This document shows, piece after piece, positions 10,487 to 22,900 of a stretch of DNA of 64,000 nt (positions are counted from its first letter, which is position 1; every line of letters begins with the position of its first letter). A program made the position numbers and the translations under genes. The notes beneath the pieces were generated by a model that saw only the letters and a program-made list of their open reading frames with translations, was not told the DNA's origin and ran no database searches. Source of the stretch: Pegoplata infirma (Eukaryota; Arthropoda; Insecta; Diptera; Anthomyiidae); the NCBI GenBank assembly GCA_963921195.1, contig OY992536.1:328059038-328123037 (forward strand), given 5' to 3'.

Positions 10487-11060
10487 TGGATTTTTGTCGT
10501 CCTAGATTGGCCAAATGTGGCACTGTGCAATGGTGCGTCATAGAGGGGTCCTTTATAAGACCGACCCCCATTAATTTTAACGTCTTAACATTTCTTTGTA
10601 ACAAACTATTACCCTATCTCCAATTTCTAAGGGGGCTCCCACACAAAACGACATTTTTTAAAATTTGTTCCAACCGCTCTAACTGCCCTAATAGTGCCCT
10701 TAGAGCAACAAAATGTATGACCGACCCACAATATTTTTTTAGTCCAAACATTTTCTCTGAACACACCTACCCTCTATCTTTAACTGTTAAGGCGGTCCCC
10801 ATACAATTTTTTTTATTTTTTGTAAATTTGTTTTATTTAATCAGCTTCTACCGGTCCAATGGTGCGTCCGAGAGGGGTCATTAGTGAGACCGACCCCCAT
10901 TTATTTTTACCCTACAACATTTTTTCAAAACATACCTACGCCCTATCGCCACTCCCTAAGTAGGCTCCCATACAAAATTACATTTTTATAAAATTTGCTC
11001 CAACTGTTATTTGTATGGGAGCCTACTTAGGGAGTGGAGATAGGGCGTAGGTATGTTTTA
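10487..11060. repeat. About 200-bp imperfect triple repeat ending in a hairpin
   Basis: The block GAGGGGTC...GAC(C)GACCCCCAT, then CTATC, then GGCTCCCATACAAAA recurs roughly every 200 bp starting near 10530, 10715 and 10865. The third copy runs into its own reverse complement: ACCTACGCCCTATC near 10934 pairs with GATAGGGCGTAGGT near 11038 around a short AT-rich loop. No coding potential. Confidence 0.6.
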
Positions 11061-11219
11061 AAAAAATGTAATTTTTTTATTTTATTATAATTACTTAGGT
11101 AAGCCATTATTAGTAAGTCATTATTATACATTTCAAAATAATGCTAAAGGTAATTTTCTATCATTACTAAGTAATTCGAATGGTAATGATGTGTCATTAC
11201 CAAGTTTTTGCTGGGTCGT

Positions 11220-11645
11220 ATTAAGAATAAAATTTTCTTTAAAAAAACGCTCATAAATATAAAGGTTGTTAAACGAACTATAGCAGAAAAAAATCGATAA
11301 AATCGAAAAATTTTCAAAAAATATCAAAAAAATTTGATTTTATAGAAAAAATCAGTAGATATCTTTCTTTTACGTATTGACCAATTCAGACACATGGAAA
11401 GCCCTATCCTTTTTCTATCCAAAACAGTTTAAAAATTAAAAATCGATTGAAAATTTTCTAAATTACACAAGGTTTAGTGAGAAAAGTTCCAAAAAAAAAG
11501 TTTTTTACAATAACTTTGAAATTTGAGGGTGTCTGGCAAGTTTAATGGGCATTTTTGTGATCTACTCGACAAGACCAACAACCTATACTATGTCACATCA
11601 GAAGTATTTTTTCACTGTAGCACAGTGTTTTTAAAGGAAAATATT
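11220..11645. repeat. Foldback element, solo arm (copy 2)
   Basis: Matches in reverse complement the left arm of the element at 2815 (AAGTTTAATGGGCATTTTTGTG, CCTATCCTTTTTCTATCC) and ends TTTTTTCACTGTAGCACAGTG. Only one arm is present. Confidence 0.6.
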
Positions 11646-12197
11646 ATTAATAAAATTACCGATTTTTTTTAACTACCAGACATTGTCTTCAAATGATGAA
11701 ACAATTACTATTGCACTGTTACACAAATAATTGTAATAAAAGAATTTAATAAATAGTAAAAATATAAAAAAAAATATTCTTACAAAAATTGTACAAAAGT
11801 AATGCCAAAGCACTTTTGAGGTTGTAATTTGAAACGTTGGCAAAGCGCTTCATTTTACAAAATATAAGTGCTTTGGCAGTACTTTATTTTTTGTACCGCT
11901 GGCAATTTCTTCGTGGGTATTTTTAGTTCAAATAAGGTTTTTAGGGAAAGAAAAATAAGAAAAAATCCTTAGAAAATTCGGGATAAACTGTCGAATCTTG
12001 CTATTCCGCGAAATCCATTAAATACATTTACAAGTATGAATGTGAAAAATCGAAATGTAAATACAACATCTTGGTATTAATTAGTAACTAAAGCTTCATA
12101 AACATACTTTTTTTTTTAAATAAAGTTTCATTTGTCTTACATCTATTTAATTGAACCTGTTTTATTTGAGTGTACTAAAGTTATTACTATTTTTCAG
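11646..12197 (+). other. End of the large Bruce intron with 3' splice site
   Basis: AT-rich sequence with one dispersed repeat (11800-11915). A pyrimidine-rich tract ends in TTTTTCAG at 12190-12197, the acceptor for the first visible Bruce exon. No earlier Bruce-like exon was found between 1 and 12197. Confidence 0.6.
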
Positions 12198-13943
12198 GAA
12201 TGCATAGTACTTCAACATGAAATTAATGTTATTCGCAACGTTATTCTCAGACTAGAATCCTCTTTAAAAGAAAACAATACTAGCACGGAAACACCAATGT
12301 CTACAGCACAGGCACTACGTATGTCATCTCGTGATAAGTTGCGGGTTCTCGGTCAAGCCCTAATAGAAATTCTATTGAATTTCTCCATAGAGTACAGTTT
12401 TAAGGTTTGTTTTTACACACTGTACTTAGTATTTGCACTTTATTTCTCATACATCTATTTTTCTGCGATAGGATATGCTGGCCATGCAACAGTTATTTAC
12501 AGCTGATGTTGCCAATATGCTGTTTAATTCTTTTGTAGTCTACGGAGATGCCCATATTCAATTGGCAACGTGTTCGTTGTTGGTTAGAATGTGTTGTGTT
12601 CAAAGTTGGTGGGGTGATTTTCTTGCCAATATATTTTGCAACTTGTTTTCCTCGCAGAATAGCAAAATATTTCCTCAAGATCGGTAAGGAAGAGAACATT
12701 TGTTGCACACAATGTTCATAACATAAAAAATAAATTCTTTAATTTTTGCAGCATATTCTTTTTGCTGACTTATTTGGGAAGACGTAGTATTTCCATGGGA
12801 AACTGTCGATCTATAGTAATCGATGCAGTGTTAAAAACATTGGCCAAACTATTGGCTCCAATTTCACCACGTTATCAGGAGGCCGCTGGAGCTGGGATAA
12901 ATATGTCGGATATTGATTCAGGTGCTGGTAGCTTATGCGCTAAGTCCGATTTACAGCTTATAACATGGTTGCTGTTATTCCTTTCTGTGTGCTTGGATGA
13001 TCGCAAAGATAAATGTAATTAATGTCAAACATACTTACCAATACATATGTGAAATTTTATATTTTTATTTTATAGCCGCCAACAGATGGGATTTTATGAG
13101 TTGTGAAACAGACTTTGCAAAGACTCGTGGTCAAACATCAAATAGTTCTGGAAAGCAATTACGTTGTTTCAAAAAGCGCATTATACAACAGAATAAATAC
13201 AGTGTACAGCCCTATACAGATTGGGGCAAGAAAATCTATATGATACAAAACGAAGTATGTCAATTCTATATGAGTTTATGTATGCTAATCAATTTTATTT
13301 TATTTTCTAACTAACAGCATCCTGGTATTTTTATGGAACTGACCGGAAAACCGAAATCATCAAATAAAACAAGCAAAACCAATATGCTGCCAAAACCGCT
13401 GAAAGACATAAATCAAGAGCCCGAAAATAATTTCGACAAAGGACTCAAAAATATTCGACTTAATAACATTCTAATTGTCATAAGAGGACTTATTGCTTTG
13501 TTGCTCGAAATGGATTTTACTTGCAATATGGATCAATTTCTGCTCACTTGCAAGGTACGTTTTTGAATTTAGTGTTGTTGGAAGCTTTTAGTGTTATTAG
13601 TCTGTGTGCTTTTTTTATAGGTAATTGCGCGACTTGTGTCTGCCTGTCGTCCCGCAGTGCAATTATCAAAGATAATAACTATAAGTCAATTGGAACACCT
13701 TATTCGCATGGCCGTTTGGAATGACCAACAACAACCGTGGGCAGTGCATGCAATTACATGTTTATTACAGGTTTTTCAGAGTTTTTTTTTGTTTTAATAT
13801 TTTTAAAACTACATGAGCATATTTTTAGGATCTGTTGGATGCCGATAGACATTATAAAGATAATGATGCTACCCCGACAAATGATGGTCTTCGACCAATG
13901 GACTCTCTACAGGAAACAAAAGATTTATTTGCGGATTATACAT
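12198..13943 (+). CDS. Bruce: Bruce exons 1-7 of window (helical scaffold)
   Basis: Seven exons separated by introns of 50-68 nt. Joined, they read from [20 protein letters not shown] through [20 protein letters not shown] and [19 protein letters not shown]. The pattern of leucine-rich amphipathic helices fits the armadillo-like scaffold of BIRC6 proteins (inference). Start frame is phase 0 at 12198 after TTTTTCAG. Exon 3 ends with an AT-rich donor (AAT|GTAATT), weaker than its neighbours. Confidence 0.88.
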
Positions 13944-16900
13944 GTGAGTTGTTTTTTTTACAAATTAATATTTAAAAAATTACCAACTTTTGTAATTTGC
14001 TGACTTCGAGTTAAAGTAATCTTCCCTCCACTCTCCACTTATTGTTAGTGATAGATGGTATATATGTACATACATATTAGTTGTAAGCTAGTTTTCATTA
14101 TGAAGCAAATGAATATTTTTGCAATTCCATTCTTTGTGTGCATTTCAAAATACCGAACTAAATCTATTAACTTTTTTTCAACAGAGTTGTGTTTTCTAAT
14201 TGTTGCCAACTCTTAGTGGGACTTTTCAAGTTTTTAAAATTATCCGTTAGGTTTGAATTTGTATTTGACATATCTAATTCTTAGAAAAAATTATTTTTTG
14301 AAATAAACAACACAAATTTAGTGAAAAATTTGACTTTCACGCGAATGTGAAATACAGAACCTCGATTGTTAAAATTTTTCATTATTGTTATTAAATATTT
14401 CATCAATACGATTTAATGTGTCATCAATATGATAAAATGTTTCATTAATTTGATGAATGCTTCATCAATAGCATATGTTTCATAAATTGTCGTAGTAAAC
14501 TAAATAAATCGACAAAGAACAGTTTCTACCAGAAAAGTTGGAAGTAGAATGTTTTGTAGATAAACCTAGAGTTACATATTTTATAACAACAATTGTTTTC
14601 TTAGCTCTTTATCTGCCTCAAAATATGAGCTCTTCACAAGTATCTAGCAACGATATGCAATATACAGACGGTAAGTTCTTTAAATTACAGAAAATAATTT
14701 TTATTACTAATTCTATCTTCACTTTCTTAGGCGTAAAATATCCTTATTTGCCATCATTGATTGAATGTGAAGATACCGAATTTGATGAAATTTTGAATGA
14801 TATTGATATAGTGGAGCGAAATAAAGCCGCTCCCAAAAAAGACAGTACCAGCATGAATAAAAACACGGTTAATTACTTTTGCAAATCAATTTCGAGTGCA
14901 ATGGATTCTCGTTTGGACATTGGACTGGACTTGAACGTAGAAACTGATTTAAGACGAATTACAATGGTGTCCTCATTAGATATGTACTCCTCGTTGCCGC
15001 AAATAGCAGCCAGCGAATTTAAAATATCCTCGCCTGAAGTGGCCGTTTGGCCGGACTATGTAACAGATATTTGGTCAGGTCCTGAATACAGTTGTGGTGT
15101 AAATACATATAATATGTTTAAAAACGTATTTGATTGTATATTGGCCGATTTACATTTGGAGGTATCAAATCAATTGTTTCCGATTTTCAAGTATGTAGTT
15201 ATTAAACACATTTTTCTTTTTGCTTGTAGGAAACTTGGGTACATCTTGAACAAGTTTTGCAAATGTGGTTGACACTTAATGGCGAACTTGCTGACAAATC
15301 ATACAATTCCGGTATTTCAAATAGCGAAGTTCCGAAGATACCATTTGGGGCGAATGCTATACAAGGTCTTTTATTGGCTTTGGCTTGGTATAATGATGTT
15401 AAATTGCGTACATGGTGTTTGGGATTTCAGTGTCTATTATTAGCATGCAATTCTCAAACTTTTGGCCAGGATGATGCTGCCGATCGAACTCGCATCAACG
15501 AAGTCATAATCAATGACGAAAACTTTGAGAAAATGTTACTTCGATTTTTCTCTGGCTATGGAATGAGTTCAGTTATAATAACTAATCGATGTGTAATTAA
15601 TTATAAAATACATAAAAATTTTCAAATATATAATAACAATTATTTTTTTTTATTAATTTGATTTTAGGCTGGCCCCACAATATGCAAACATTTGCATGAG
15701 TTGTTGCATTGGTTGCACCGCAAAGGAGAGTCCACTGATGGTGTCATAGCGTGCAAACGCAAGCTGAAGGATACTCTATTACATGTGATCCTTCAACTTG
15801 TTCAGCCTGGTGGTGCAATAAGCAATCAGTTAGGACCAATTGATGCCCAAAGCCAGTTGGTTCGTGATTTACTTATAATGCCTAATGACAAAGCTGATCT
15901 CAACATTTCATTGAATATAATTGAATGTGTTTGTAAGTACACATTTATGTTTTAAATTTATTAACTATACCATTTAAAGATGTAATTCGTAAAATATCAA
16001 TTTAAATTCGAAGATTTTAATTCGTAAATGAACAATTGTAATTCAAATTGTTATACAATTGATTTTTTTTTCGAATTTCAATTGATCTTTATCGAACTAC
16101 AATTGATCTTTTTCGAATTCCTTTTACAAATGCAAGTAGAATCTTCCAATTACACTAATGTGTGATAATAGCATATTTTGCAAAAAATATGCTTGTGATT
16201 TTTAAGAGAATTATTAACAGTATTTTTGTTGTTCTTAGCCTTCTTAGTGTTCAACAACATTTCCAACGGTGACAAACTTCAATGTCAACGTTCTTCGGAT
16301 ACTAATAATGCAAGTAATTCATTCAGTAGCTTATTTGCAAATGTTTTGGGTTCCGATCATTCAAAACAAAATTGTCCAATATCCGATAATTCATTAATTA
16401 TAAGTTTGCTAAAACTTTGTTCATCCTTAATACAAACGGAGCTACCACGGCAATTAACTGTAAGAATTAAATATTTTTTGTGTGCGGAAATTATAATTAA
16501 CTTTTAATAAAAATTATTTCCGATTCTAGGATGTAACCATTCCAGAAGAGGAAGAACTTACAAACATATGCCAAACAGATGAAACTAAAGCTGAGCAATT
16601 AAACATTGAAGGTCATCGTGTCAAAACTCCATGTATAGCCGATACAGGTAAAAAAAAATCAAAAAAAAAAGTAACATCAGTTCAATAGTTTCAATAATTT
16701 TATATTTTTCGTAGTACTTCGACATTTTCCCACTATGAAACGTTTGTTGGGATCGCTATCTCACTGTTCGAGTACATCGTTCACTCTAATGGCATCATCC
16801 GCACTTTATAGTGTCAAGCCGGCCGATTCAACATTTTTACTCGATGAACCACAGACTGCTGCTGATGCAGTATTCAACATGCTTCTTACGTTATGCGAAA

Positions 16901-19900
16901 AAGCATCAAACTCGCGTTTAATTGTGGCCCCCATATGTCAATATTTAGAAGCATGTATGTACATATGTTAAGAAATAATTATTTATTTGTTTTAATTAAA
17001 TTTTATTTATACAAAAGGTACGTCGCAACGCACTTCTCTTCCACGTCTACATTTGTCAGAACCACTTTTGTGGTATATATCGAAAGTACTTGAAGTTTCA
17101 TCGGCTGTCCAGATATTCACGCAATTAGGAGGAATTGAAATAATATGCAAAAATTTAGTTCGGCTTAATAAAATACTTATAAATGTGCAGCCTGGTTTGG
17201 TAAGTAACGTAGTAAAGCTATCTTCTTAATATATAAAAACGTTTGTACCGGGTACGTGTTACTAAAACTCAAGAACCGCTTGACCGATTGACACCAAACT
17301 TGGACAATGTATTGGTTTAGTCTGGGGTAAGGTTTCTCTTAAGTTTATTCCCGATAAATTATGCTGATGTCGTGATATTCTAATTTTTTGTATTTATGGT
17401 GTGATTTTGTTTAAATTCCAAAAAAAATATTAAACAAAAATAAGTTTCCTGATCAAATTTGGACCCGGTAGATGGCGCTGGGTTGCAGTTTTAAATAAAA
17501 TTCTTTTTTTTTCCTCCATTTCAGAGGGGCAATTAGATTCAATAGGAAAAAACTTTCGAATAAAATTTTTTTTTCGCAAATAATTTAAATGACAATAAGT
17601 TTGCTTGCAAAATTTGAACCCGGTAGATGGCGCTGAGGAGAAGTTTATTACAATTTTTTTTATCAGTGCAATTTCTTAGCACACATACACTTCATTTGAA
17701 AATTGTGGCGCTGGGCTGAAGCTATTTAGATATTTTTGGGCAAATCAACGCCGGAGGGTTCAGCTCGTATTTTATAAATGATTTTTTTATTTGTTTTTTA
17801 TATGCAGATTTCAATGATTATGCAACATATGACTAGAAATACCAAAGTTAAGTTGATCTCTCATTCATGCACAAACGGGAATGCTAAAAAGTCAACTTCC
17901 GGCTCAAGTCAAAGTAACCGTTACTTGCAAGATGGTCTTATCAATTTTGCTCCATTCTGTACTATTTCGGCGGAAAATGACACTGCTCAATCAGCTGATA
18001 TTCTTATAATGAATCCTGTGGCATCACATCGACGTCCACGTACTCCGGCTTGGAGTTACATGTTTTATCCAAATGAATCACATGCAGACCTAACAATAAC
18101 ACTGCCCACAGCAATTTTGTTGCGCGAAGTGCAACTTCAACCACATGCTCCAACACTGGCTTCATGCCCCTCAGCTGTTGCTTTAGAAATATCCAGAGAC
18201 TTTGGATTGGGACCAGTACCGGTTGGACCTCCTCTGACAACAACTGGCATGACATGCATTCGTCTTAAGCTATCTAAGCCAGAAATAGCAACAAGTATCG
18301 TTCTACGTCTCTACAGGTGTGATGATATTGATATTTTTGTTTTCTTTTGATTAAATCTCTCTCTCTCTGTTTTAGTCTAGCAATTGCTAATAATATTTAA
18401 TTGTTTTCTTTAAAGGCCAAAGGATAGTCCCAGCATAGGTCTTACACAAATTGCTGTTTTAGGCAATACAATTTTTGCTTCTCAAAGTAGCAGCTCTGGA
18501 ATTGCAGCTAGTTCAAATTGCAACACATCAGCATTGTCGTTTGATCATGCCATGGATGATGATTCTTTTGCGAAAACAAGTGTGGGCTGGGTTCGCATTT
18601 TATCGCGCTGTTATAATGCAGCATCTATGGGACCTTCCGATTCGAAATTGTCAGCAGATGTGATAGGTGCTTCAGCAGCTCACCCCGGATTTTTGGATGC
18701 CTGTTGTTCTCTAATGAACATTATGCCAATGATTCCCAATGCTGCTGTACAGAATCTTGAATGCGTTTTATTAAAATTAGGCGCATACAGTCGTGAACTT
18801 TGCCTCTCACTAATACGAACTTTATTGTGGGGCACAAGTCCACAAAGTAAGTATTAATCGATATTAAAAATGTAGATCATATTTAATTTTTGTGTACTCG
18901 TATTTCGTTTAAGTATATAAACTTTCTAACGAGAGTATCTGTGATCTACTCTACGATCTGTGTACCAGCAAGGATGCATATATTTTGGATAAAGTGCAAG
19001 TGCTTCTGGAATGGATCGAGAAACTAAAGATGAACTACAGTAATAACACGGCACGTTGTAATAATCCTCAGAGTGGATTCGTAAAATGCATTGCGTCTAT
19101 TCTTTGGCATATTTTTGCGCATAACAATGTTGCAAACCTTAGCGAGCAAATTACACCGAGTGTATTTGATGCCTGCATGCATTGGATTGATAGACTGGAC
19201 TATGAGGAACCTTTAAAAGTTGCTTTTGATTCATTGCTTTGTTCGCTGTGTTACATACAGCCAAGATATTTTAATCACTTGCTAGTACGGCTAAATGTTA
19301 AGTTGGCACACATTGAAGGCGACACGGATAACTTGTCGAAGCTCAATGACAAGGGCGGTATGACCGACGATAATAAGGAACTCAGTGGTAGTGTTTGGTA
19401 TGCCAATGTGGCTACTGACAATTTGTCCACACTGTTTGGACGTCCCTCATATTTGTGTACAGTGGCAATGGCATGTCAGTCTCCAAATGCAGTGTTCCAA
19501 TTGGTTGATTCGGGACTACCAAAACTTTTAGCGTACGCTCTCTTTGAGTATTGTTCTTCGCTTTTGCTGCAAGAAGACGTGGCACAAACTTCGACGTCTT
19601 CCTCTAATCATCATGTCCCATGTACATTTGGTACTCAATTCACAACATACAGTAGTAGTAGCACTTTGGCCGACTCTAGTTCAGGTTGTATGACTGATGC
19701 TGACAAAGTTGCTGGCGATAAAATGGAAGTTATGGAGTCTGAAAATGAGGAAAAACTTAAGCAGCCACAGCTAATGACTTTTGATTTGGTTCCGAAAATT
19801 CTAGACTTTTTTTCAGAATGTTGTTCAGAGGGTCATATGCGTGACTGGTTAGGTACCCAGCAGGGTTCCATATTCTGGAAGCCATTGCTAAAGCTTCTCT

Positions 19901-22900
19901 GTAATCATCGACCTATCAATTTCAATCCAGTTGCTCCAATCATAAGCAGTGAACCGACACAACAAGCTTTTATACGCATGGAGCGAGCTACCATTAACTT
20001 TTTCGCTCGTATAACCGCCTGTCATCCTAACAATCAGAATATTTTAACAATGTTACTAATCGAAGTAATACGTGAATCGTCTGTATCGCTAGGGCCACTA
20101 GCTGCGGATAACGGACCAAGGCAATCTATCTCGGGTTTTACACGACAATTAGTGCTGCAGTTGTTGCTGGAAAATGAAAGAATTCTCGTATCGGTACGCA
20201 GTAAGCAGCCGTTACAGAAAAAAGATCCATATGCACCTTATTTACCTACGACTGCCAATATAACATCATCAACAACATCACCAAATAGTTTTGTGACTCC
20301 GAGCAGTGTAACAATATCATTGGTCAACCATCATCCCGCTAAACGTATTAACAATCATCATTTACTCTTCTCCGTCAGTGCCAATACAAAATGTCAAGAA
20401 ATTATTCAGAATTGTCTGTCGGGTAAGTGTGATCTTATTTTTTTTTTTAGTTTATTTTGATATTCAGAACTTATTATTTTTATAACCTCCACTTAGGGAT
20501 AAAGGGTGTATATTAGGGTGTCACAAGTAATGAATTTCGAATTTCGTTGATCGCCGGGCATTTTATGGTTCGTTTTGATCTAAAAACTCTTATGTTTAAA
20601 TTTTCGGACAAATCGGACTATATTAACCCGTGCCGTTGTAGGACTAAAGCAAACATTTTTTTTCGATTTTTTTTATTTTTTTATGAAGTTAAATTATTAT
20701 TTTACTTGATGAGTTTATTTACGAGAAAAAAAAAATAATTTTGGTGGGATAAACCCCTCCGCTTTAAAACTGACGTCGATAAAATTGCAATTTTAAAGCG
20801 GAAGGGTTTATCCCATCAAAATGAAATTTTTTGTCGTTAATAAAATAATAATTAAAAAAATAAAAAGTCTTTAAATTTTGTGGTTTGGGAAAAAATTTTA
20901 GGGCAAAACTTTCACCCCCATCGTGCGATTTGTCTAAAAATTTAAACATGCTGTTTTTAGACCAAAACGAACCACAATTTGCCCGGCGATCGACGTATTT
21001 TCGAAAAAAGTCATTATTTTTATATGAGGGGTATAACCAAAATAAGAAACTATCATAGCGGTATGGGCAATGTTAGACTGATAAAAAAGCTATTTAGATA
21101 TCGCTGTGATACAGTAATGGAATTCACGTCAGAAATTTTAGTCTTGCAAAATTGCGCAATGTCAAAATTGCAACTTTTTTTGCATGTTTCTTTGTGGATA
21201 AAAGCAATTGTATTTATATTAAAATAAATTGCAAATCTTTTCTTGCAACTACGCATCATATAAAAGGTAATAGAAAAATAAAAATTTTATTAAATTTTTT
21301 TTTTTTAAAAATGTTGCAATATTGCACTGTTGCAAGGGTCAAAAAATTCTGAAGTGAATACCCTGAGTGAAAAAATACTTCTGATGTTACATAGTATAGA
21401 TTTTTGGTTTTGTCGAGTAGATCACAAAATTGCCCATTAAACTTACTAGACACATTAAAATTTTTAAGTTATTGTCCAAAAACGTTTTTTGGGACTTTTT
21501 CACTAGACCTTGTATAATTCAGAAACTTTGCAACCGATTTCAAATTTTTTAACTGTTTTGAATAGAAGAATGATACGGCTTTCCATGTCTGTGAATTGGT
21601 CTAAACATATAAGAAAGACATCTACTGATTTTTTCTATAGTATCTATTTTTTTTTGTTATTTTTTAAAATTTTTTCGAGTTTATCGATTTTTTTCTGCTA
21701 TAGTTCGTTCAACAACCTTTATAATTATAAACGTATTCTTAAAGAAAATTTAATACTGAATACGATGAACTTTATCCTGAAAAAAAGAATAATGAAACGC
21801 GACTTCTTATTATGTTAGTTTAATTTTTTATTTTTTTTGCCTGGGTTATACGAACGGCGATTTCATGCAAAATTTTAATGTTCTTTTTTAGAAAAATTAT
21901 CAAATCTCTGTCAATTATTATTTGATTTTTTCAGGATAAAGCTCATCGTATTCAGAATTAGATTTTCTTTAAGAATGCATTTACAAATCTAAAGAATGTT
22001 GAAAAAATTATAGCAGAAAAATCGATAGACGAAGTTACAATTGGTTTAAAGAGAAAAACTTTTTTTGACAATAACTTTAAAATTTAGTGGTGTCTGGCAA
22101 GTTTAATGGACATTTTTGAGATCTTTTCGACGAGACCTACAAACTTTACTAGCTCATTTGCAAAGTATATTCGATTTTGTTTTTTTGTAGCACAGTGTAT
22201 TTATATAACATGTAAAATATTTAGGTCGCTGTTCAAGGTTGTAAGTTCAAGGTGAACTTACAACCTAACCATATATGGTTAGGTTGGTATTTCAGCAAAA
22301 TCTTTCTAGTGTTTAAGAAGTTATAAGTTCACCTTGAACAGCGACCTAAATATTTTAGATATTGTGGATTCATGGATTCGGCCATGTCGAATTTAACTTT
22401 TTTACTTGTTTGCTATTTAATTTTGTTTTAGTTTGTAGGTTTTTTTTTTTGTTTATTTATGTACATATTTATTTTTTTATTTATTTTATGAATTTTGTTA
22501 CATTATCATCGTTGTTTCAATCAGCTTACAGTAATTTATTCTCTTCGCTGAATACAGAAATACGCCAAGTCGACGGTAGTAATAACATGGCTTCTGGAGT
22601 AAATTTATCAAACATCACCACCCACTGCGATTTACTTAAACAAGATGATGGCGACAAAAATCAAACTGATCCCTATAAAGACATCTCCATTAACTTTAAT
22701 GGCCTTGAAAATGGTATGGAGTTTTTGAGCGTTGCTGCTGGTGTTACAGCCAAAGACAAACGTATTAAAGATGCAAAGAATCAAGTTGCTGCTGCAAGTA
22801 AGGAAAATAAGGAAATGGTTACCAATTTTTCAAGTAAATTACACATTTCTCAAAATCTTGCACTTTCCAAAATGTCCGTTTTATATACCTTTTTTATTTT

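Larger units (their letters stand above)
20423..22524 (+). other. Bruce intron 18, 2.1 kb, filled with foldback repeats
   Basis: Contents in order: a tataacctcc-type repeat start near 20485; a foldback 20540-21003 (CGCCGGGCATTTTATGGTTCG pairs with its complement near 20965) with an inner hairpin of AAACCCCTCCGCTTTAAAA near 20753-20812; the 4250-type repeat inverted at 21125-21365; the full palindromic foldback at 21365-22205; and a 26-bp-TIR MITE at 22213-22356. No coding exon was recognised inside. Confidence 0.65.

Noticed and set aside
10486..10884. 132-codon open frame
   Set aside because: It runs through an imperfect triple repeat and a foldback arm, has no domain and is matched by open frames on the other strand.
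12132..12197. Methionine upstream of the first visible Bruce exon as a translation start
   Set aside because: The sequence ends in a good splice acceptor, and the preceding residues do not fit the family, in which about 1800 residues precede this point.
22362..22524. Upstream extension of Bruce exon 19
   Set aside because: The extra residues are Phe/Tyr-rich translation of T-rich intron; the acceptor TTTCAATCAG and the phase fit a start at 22525.
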